Made by a program: the position numbers and the translations under genes. From Roseiarcus sp035656495 (lineage in GTDB: Bacteria; Pseudomonadota; Alphaproteobacteria; Rhizobiales; Beijerinckiaceae), in the NCBI GenBank assembly GCA_035656495.1, contig DASRSL010000024.1, positions 1 through 19,498 of the forward strand: a DNA stretch of 19,498 nt, read 5' to 3'. How positions within the stretch are numbered: position 1 is the stretch's first letter; every line of letters begins with the position of its first letter. Under the pieces are notes generated by a model. It saw only the letters and a list, made by a program, of their open reading frames with translations. It ran no database searches and was not told the origin of the DNA. Positions 15,492 through 19,498 of the stretch are shown here, in pieces.

Positions 15492-15670
15492 GAGACGCCG
15501 CCTCCGGCGGCTCCTCAGGATGAAGGTTTCTACTCGAATGGCAAAATTTCACCTCGTCCTGAGGAGCGATGCGCAGCATCGAGACGCCGCCTCCGGCGGC
15601 TCCTCAGGATGAGGGTTTCTACTCCGAATCGCACAATTTCCCCTCGTCCTGAGGAGCGATGCGCAGCATC
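15492..15670. repeat. 89-bp tandem repeat, two copies (CCTCGTCCTGAGGAGC family)
   Basis: The units at 15492-15580 and 15581-15670 are nearly identical and differ by a few substitutions and one insertion. Each begins GAGACGCCGCCTCCGGCGG, includes CTCCTCAGGATGA, then the near-inverse CCTCGTCCTGAGGAGC, and ends with the small hairpin GATGC-GCA-GCATC. Open frames across it simply translate the repeat. It fills most of the 302-base spacer between the DUF1345 gene and hisS. The repeat type is common in rhizobial spacers. Confidence 0.9.
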
Positions 15671-15736
15671 GCGTCTCGAAGGACGCTCGAAAAAACCGGC
15701 GGCGCCCCAACGCGCACCCCGTGAAACGGAAATCGC

Positions 15737-17242
15737 ATGACTGACACAGACGCCCGGAGCCGCGTCCGCGCCGCGCTGCCGCGCGGGCTCGTCGACCGCA
15801 ACGCAGCCGACATCGCCGCGGCGGAAGCGATGATGGCCAAAATCCGCGACGTCTACCAGCTCTACGGTTTCGAGGCGGTCGAGACGCCCTTCATCGAGTA
15901 TACCGAGGCGCTCGGCAAGTTTCTGCCCGACCAGGACCGGCCGAACGAGGGCGTGTTCTCGTTCAAGGACGACGACGAGCAATGGCTGTCGCTGCGCTAC
16001 GATCTCACCGCCCCGCTCGCCCGCTATGTCGCGGAAAATTTTGACCGGCTACCGAAGCCCTACCGTTCGTATCGGGCGGGCTGGGTGTTCCGCAACGAGA
16101 AGCCGGGGCCGGGGCGCTACCGCCAGTTCATGCAATTCGACGCCGACACGGTCGGATCGGCTTCGCCCGCCGCCGACGCGGAAATGTGCATGATGGCGGC
16201 CGACTGCCTCGAGGCGCTCGGAGTTCAGCGCGGCGATTATGTCGTCAAGGTCAACAACAGAAAAGTGCTCGACGGGGTGATGGAAGCAATCGGCCTCGGC
16301 GGGGCGGAGAACGCAGGGCGGCGGCTCACCGTCTTGCGCGCGATCGACAAGCTCGACCGGCTCGGGCCGGATGGCGTGCGCGCGCTGCTCGGCGCGGGCC
16401 GCAGGGACGAGAGCGGCGATTTCACCAAGGGCGCGGGGCTCGAGGCTCAGGCGGTCGACCGTGTTCTTGCTTACATGGAGGCGCGCGCAGCCGATAATCG
16501 CGCGACGATCGCCGCACTCGCGCCCGCGGTCCAGGGCTCGGCAATGGGGGAAGCGGGCCTCGCCGAGCTGGCCGAGATCGTCGGCCTGGTCGAGGCGGAC
16601 GGCGCCGCTGACCGCGTGATCGTCGACCCCTCGGTCGTGCGCGGCCTCGAATATTACACCGGGCCCGTCTTCGAGGCGGACCTGACTTTCGAGACTCCTG
16701 GCGAGGACGGCAAGCCGGTTCGCTTCGGTTCGGTCGGCGGCGGCGGGCGCTACGACGGGCTTATCGCGCGCTTCCGCGCCGAGCCGGTCCCGGCGACCGG
16801 CTTCTCGATCGGCGTGTCGAGGCTTCTCGCCGCGCTGCGGGCGATCGCGAGCCCGATCGTCGCCGTGGCCGAAGCGCCGGGGCCGGTGGTGGTGCTCGCG
16901 CTCGACCGCGACCAACAATCGATGGCGAATTATCAGCGGCTCGTCGCTGCGCTGCGGGCAGCGGACGTCGCCGCCGAGCTCTATCTAGGCCAAGGCGGCA
17001 TGAACGCGCAGCTCAAGTATGCGGACCGGCGCATGAGTCGGGTCGCCGTCATCCAGGGTTCGAACGAGCGCGACGCGCCGGGCGGCCCGCAGGTGACGAT
17101 CCGCGACCTGAGGCTCGGCGCCGAGCTCGCGAAGAGCACCAAGGACCGGGCCGACTATCTCGAGCTGCGCCAGCGCGCGCAATTCGCCGCGCCCGAGGCG
17201 AAACTCGTCGAGCGCGTCCGCGAGGTGCTGGAGCGCGAATAG
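15737..17242 (+). CDS. hisS: histidine--tRNA ligase
   Basis: 501 residues, the length of alphaproteobacterial HisRS. It charges tRNA-His with histidine using ATP. Class II motif 1 lies near VYQLYGFEAVETPFIEYTEA, motif 2 is RAGWVFRNEKPGPGRYRQF followed by MQFDADTVG, and the histidine-specific loop is VVRGLEYYTGPVFEAD. Motif 3 is ATGFSIGVSRLL, and the anticodon-binding domain fills the last 120 residues. HisZ paralogues (ATP phosphoribosyltransferase regulatory subunit) are shorter, and hisG is not next to it. Its start is ATG 15737 just after the tandem repeat. Confidence 0.96.
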   Translation: MTDTDARSRVRAALPRGLVDRNAADIAAAEAMMAKIRDVYQLYGFEAVETPFIEYTEALGKFLPDQDRPNEGVFSFKDDDEQWLSLRYDLTAPLARYVAENFDRLPKPYRSYRAGWVFRNEKPGPGRYRQFMQFDADTVGSASPAADAEMCMMAADCLEALGVQRGDYVVKVNNRKVLDGVMEAIGLGGAENAGRRLTVLRAIDKLDRLGPDGVRALLGAGRRDESGDFTKGAGLEAQAVDRVLAYMEARAADNRATIAALAPAVQGSAMGEAGLAELAEIVGLVEADGAADRVIVDPSVVRGLEYYTGPVFEADLTFETPGEDGKPVRFGSVGGGGRYDGLIARFRAEPVPATGFSIGVSRLLAALRAIASPIVAVAEAPGPVVVLALDRDQQSMANYQRLVAALRAADVAAELYLGQGGMNAQLKYADRRMSRVAVIQGSNERDAPGGPQVTIRDLRLGAELAKSTKDRADYLELRQRAQFAAPEAKLVERVREVLERE

Positions 17243-17688
17243 ACCCGAGTCGCCGAAGAACCTCGACGCCTGGACTGCGGCGACCGAAAAATCCTTGAAA
17301 CAAAAGCTTTGCGGGAAGCGGACTCTGTGCCAGGGTTCTCTTTACGTTCTAGAAGGCGCAAAGGAGGTTTTTACGCGCCGGGCGGCATCCTGGCAAACCC
17401 CCTCGGGGGCGGACGAACCGGCCTACAGTCGAATTTTTTTGACTTGGATCGCTCATAACCCATTGAAAAGTCCGGAATCGGACGAAGAAATCCAAAAGAG
17501 TCCAAGGAAATCCAAGCCCAATTCCTTGGTTTTTCTTGGTCTGTCTTTGGATGGGCCGGGAGGAATTTGGCTTCTGGCGGCAGGCGTCGGCCGGTCGCGC
17601 GACGGCGCGGGGCCGGCGGAGCCGAATTGCCTCGTCTCGGCGGGGAGCGTAAAGCCGGCCGGTGAGAAGAGCAATCATCGGAGGCCCG
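17243..17688. other. spacer with TCCAA repeats at 10-base spacing and a hairpin
   Basis: The 446 bases between hisS and mntR contain no supported gene. TCCAA begins at 17491, 17501 and 17511, exactly one helical turn apart. CCAAGGAA (17502-17509) is the exact inverse of TTCCTTGG (17522-17529), and CTTTGGA follows at about 17545. The first 200 bases show no clear terminator. The mntR promoter should lie in here, but no clear boxes were identified. Confidence 0.6.
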
Positions 17689-18120
17689 ATGAACGGCGCC
17701 AAACGTGTCACCGCGCCGACTCAAGCGCGCCGGTTCGAAAAAGCGCGCGAGGCGCGGGCCGCCTCGATGCTCGAAGACATGACCGAGCTCATCGCCGACC
17801 TGCACGCGGCAAGAGGCGAAGCGCGGATGACCGACATCGCGAGCCACCTCGGGGTCGCCCATCCGACCGCGAGCAAGGCGATCGCGCGCCTGAAGCGCGA
17901 GGGCCTCGTCGTCTCGGAGCCCTATCGCGGCATCTTCCTGACCCCGGCCGGCCAGGCGATGGCCGAGCGCTCACGCCAGCGCCACCGTCTGGTGGTGGAC
18001 TTCCTCGTCGCCGTCGGCGCGCCGCGCGAAGCAGCCGAAGCCGACGCCGAGGGGATCGAGCACTACGTCTCGCAAGCCACGCTCGAGGCTTTCGAGGCCT
18101 ATCTGAAGAATCGTGGCTGA
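17689..18120 (+). CDS. mntR: manganese-responsive regulator MntR (DtxR family)
   Basis: 143 residues. DtxR-type winged helix-turn-helix at about 25-90 (MTDIASHLGVAHPTASKAIA, RLKREGLVVSEPYRGIFLT). The dimerisation/metal-binding helices follow, with RHRLVVDFLVAVG and AEGIEHYVSQATLEAF, which hold the His and Glu ligands expected for Mn(II) binding. It lacks the SH3-like domain of iron-type DtxR/IdeR, as MntR proteins do. Family members repress manganese importers such as mntH when Mn is ample; no such importer is in this window. ATG 17689 has GGAGG four bases upstream. A GTG at 17662 in the same frame is a less likely start. Confidence 0.9.
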   Translation: MNGAKRVTAPTQARRFEKAREARAASMLEDMTELIADLHAARGEARMTDIASHLGVAHPTASKAIARLKREGLVVSEPYRGIFLTPAGQAMAERSRQRHRLVVDFLVAVGAPREAAEADAEGIEHYVSQATLEAFEAYLKNRG

Positions 18121-18130
18121 GCCTCCGTTT

Positions 18131-18910
18131 TCAGCCCTCGCGCGACTCTTCCTTCACCGCCTCGATGAACCGGCGCACGCGCTCGGCGTTGGCGCCGAAG
18201 TCATGCCTGCCGAGGCGCGACGCCGAGCGCACGTCGATCGCCGTCCGCGTCGCCCCGGGCCGGATGCGGATGGCGATGTCTCTGACGAGCCCGAAGAACA
18301 GCGAGCGGTCGGTCGCCTCGATGAGGGCCGAGCCGTCGCCGGCGAGGTTCGGCGGCTCGGCGTCGACGATGCGCCAGCCGAGGTCGCTTGCGGCCCCGAG
18401 GGCCAGCCGATAGGCCTCGCTCGAATCCATCTCGACCTTCACCGTCTCGAGGTCGGGATAGGCCGCCCTCTGCGCCGCCTGCGTCCTCTCGCCGAGCGGC
18501 GGCGGCTCGAATCCCGCCCGCGCCTTCCGCGCCTTGGTCGAGAACATGAACGGCGGAGGCGACGCCGGATCGGTCGAGACCTGGTTGATCGGCGGAAGGA
18601 CGAACGCGAGGACGGCGAGATAGGCGGGATAGGCCATGAGCGCCGCGGCGAGAAAAAAGCCGAACGCGGCCTGCCCCGCCCCCTTGAGCCCGTCGCGCCA
18701 GATCGTGCCGGCGGCGGAGGCGGCGAGCACCATGGCGATCGCCGCGATGACCAGCGCGGCGGCGAAGACAGTCAGCGCCGCTGGCGGATCGGCGGCGCGA
18801 ATGCGCGCCAGCGCAACCGCCACAAGGGCGATCGCCGCGGCGAAGACGGCGAGCCGACGGGACCATCGCGCAGCGGCCGCGACCGGCTCCTCGACGGTCA
18901 GCGGGCGCAA
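18131..18910 (-). CDS. DUF1499 membrane protein
   Basis: 259 residues. Three hydrophobic segments lie at about 20-38, 43-65 and 85-108. The DUF1499 domain follows, with LPPINQVSTDPASPPPF at about 105-121 and, at the end, DIAIRIRPGATRTAIDVRSA, SRLGRHDFGANAERVRRFIE. The family has no established activity. The only long start is TTG 18910, with a GAGG-rich stretch about eight bases before it; no ATG precedes the first hydrophobic segment. It begins 21 bases after the stop of the pilus-domain gene on the same strand, so the two may be co-transcribed. It converges with mntR. Confidence 0.82.
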   Translation of the reverse strand: MRPLTVEEPVAAAARWSRRLAVFAAAIALVAVALARIRAADPPAALTVFAAALVIAAIAMVLAASAAGTIWRDGLKGAGQAAFGFFLAAALMAYPAYLAVLAFVLPPINQVSTDPASPPPFMFSTKARKARAGFEPPPLGERTQAAQRAAYPDLETVKVEMDSSEAYRLALGAASDLGWRIVDAEPPNLAGDGSALIEATDRSLFFGLVRDIAIRIRPGATRTAIDVRSASRLGRHDFGANAERVRRFIEAVKEESREG

Positions 18911-18931
18911 GGCCCCACCCTCGGCTTCAGG

Positions 18932-19390
18932 CTATTTGGCGCCCCCCGTGGCGAGGCCGTTGCGGGCGGAGATCTCGCCGCCCGCGTCGCTGAAATTCTT
19001 CGGATCGTCGCCAAGCTGCACCGTCGGCATGCAATCGGGTTTGCAGGAATAGGATACGCGCGAGGCGCCATTCTGCAAGACCACGACCGACTTGTCCGGA
19101 AGCACGCGCAACCGCCTTTCGAGGATGACCGCGCCGTGCGAGTCGAGCGCGATGAGGTTCGTTTCGCCGTAGCCCTTGCCGGTCAGAACCATCGCGTCGC
19201 CGGTCTTCAGCATCGTCACGTCGGCGATCATTGGATTGCCGACCACCAGGGTCGAGGTCCCCTCGGGAATCTTCTCGACCTTGGCCTCGTCGAGCCTGAT
19301 CGCCAGCACCGCCGGTGATGGGTCGGCGCTGGCCGGCTCGGGGCCGAAGGCGACGACGAGAGCAAGCGCGAGCCAAAAGCGGGACGACAT
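18932..19390 (-). CDS. secreted protein with pilus-assembly/secretin N-terminal domain (T2SS_T3SS_pil_N)
   Basis: 152 residues with a Sec signal peptide (1-22, ending EPASA-DP). Residues 30-97 carry the N-terminal domain seen in CpaC/RcpA secretins: IRLDEAKVEKIPEGTSTLVV, GNPMIADVTML and GKGYGETNLIALDSHGAV. There is no secretin channel domain, so it is a free-standing periplasmic version, a known type in rhizobia near Flp/Tad pilus genes. Two cysteines in SYSCKPDCMP may form a disulphide. The ATG 19390 is the natural start. Any pilus genes must lie beyond the right edge; none is visible here. Confidence 0.85.
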   Translation of the reverse strand: MSSRFWLALALVVAFGPEPASADPSPAVLAIRLDEAKVEKIPEGTSTLVVGNPMIADVTMLKTGDAMVLTGKGYGETNLIALDSHGAVILERRLRVLPDKSVVVLQNGASRVSYSCKPDCMPTVQLGDDPKNFSDAGGEISARNGLATGGAK

Positions 19391-19498
19391 CGAAGCGACC
19401 TCTTACGCAGCACCATGTTTACGCGGGCGCGAGGCCATAATCGCCCGCGATTGGTGAATGAAGCTTCAATGCCGGGCGAGGCGCCGCGAGGTCACGCG

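Noticed and set aside
15441..15740. Open frame of 99 codons before hisS
   Set aside because: It is a translation of the 89-bp tandem repeat (RPEERCAASR twice), not a gene.
17349..17711. Minus-strand open frame of 120 codons in the hisS-mntR spacer
   Set aside because: No similarity, no ribosome-binding site, and it spans the TCCAA repeat.
18113..19318. Plus-strand open frame of 401 codons
   Set aside because: Antisense to the DUF1499 and pilus-domain genes, both of which have recognisable motifs.

Overview
The window is a GC-rich stretch of an alphaproteobacterial chromosome, most likely Rhizobiales (Hyphomicrobiales). Three things point there: an F0 ATP synthase operon that stands apart from F1 and carries both b' and b subunits (atpI-B-E-b'-b), an approximately 500-residue HisS of the alphaproteobacterial type, and several families of short palindromic repeats of the rhizobial kind. 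The species cannot be fixed from the sequence. No rRNA, tRNA, CRISPR array, phage or complete insertion sequence was found.

Left end (1-1600): the 5' part of a DUF2158/YodC-like small protein on the minus strand, an unidentified coding remnant, then a REP-associated tyrosine transposase (RAYT) broken by several frameshifts. The RAYT is preceded by two tandem copies of a 38-bp repeat whose core returns inverted behind the gene. A pair of oppositely oriented CTTCTCCC-type palindromes follows.

1600-6530: a VOC-family protein and an MltB-like lytic transglycosylase lipoprotein (both minus), then a plus-strand sugar ABC importer of the CUT2/FrcBCA type in the order binding protein, permease, ATPase. 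A second palindrome pair lies between the binding-protein and permease genes, where it could stabilise the binding-protein message. A perfect 14-bp palindrome upstream of the binding-protein gene is an operator candidate.

6600-12611 (all minus): the 23S rRNA methyltransferase RlmJ, a spacer full of ATTCGCT repeats, a secreted T2-family ribonuclease coupled to a secreted protein of unknown function, the intact F0 ATP synthase operon, and a frameshifted enoyl-CoA hydratase pseudogene directly upstream of atpI.

12771-15434: a minus-strand cluster (small membrane protein, glutathione S-transferase, TetR regulator) and a divergent DUF1345 membrane protein. 15435-18120: an 89-bp tandem repeat, hisS, a repeat-rich spacer and the manganese regulator mntR. 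Right end (18131-19390, minus): a DUF1499 membrane protein and a secreted protein with a pilus-assembly/secretin N-terminal domain.

Most of the window is housekeeping. No new multi-gene defence or mobile system is evident. The notable parts are the density of dispersed repeat families, the decayed RAYT, the palindrome pair inside the transporter operon, two gene pairs coupled through TTGA stop/start overlaps, and the secreted RNase pair.
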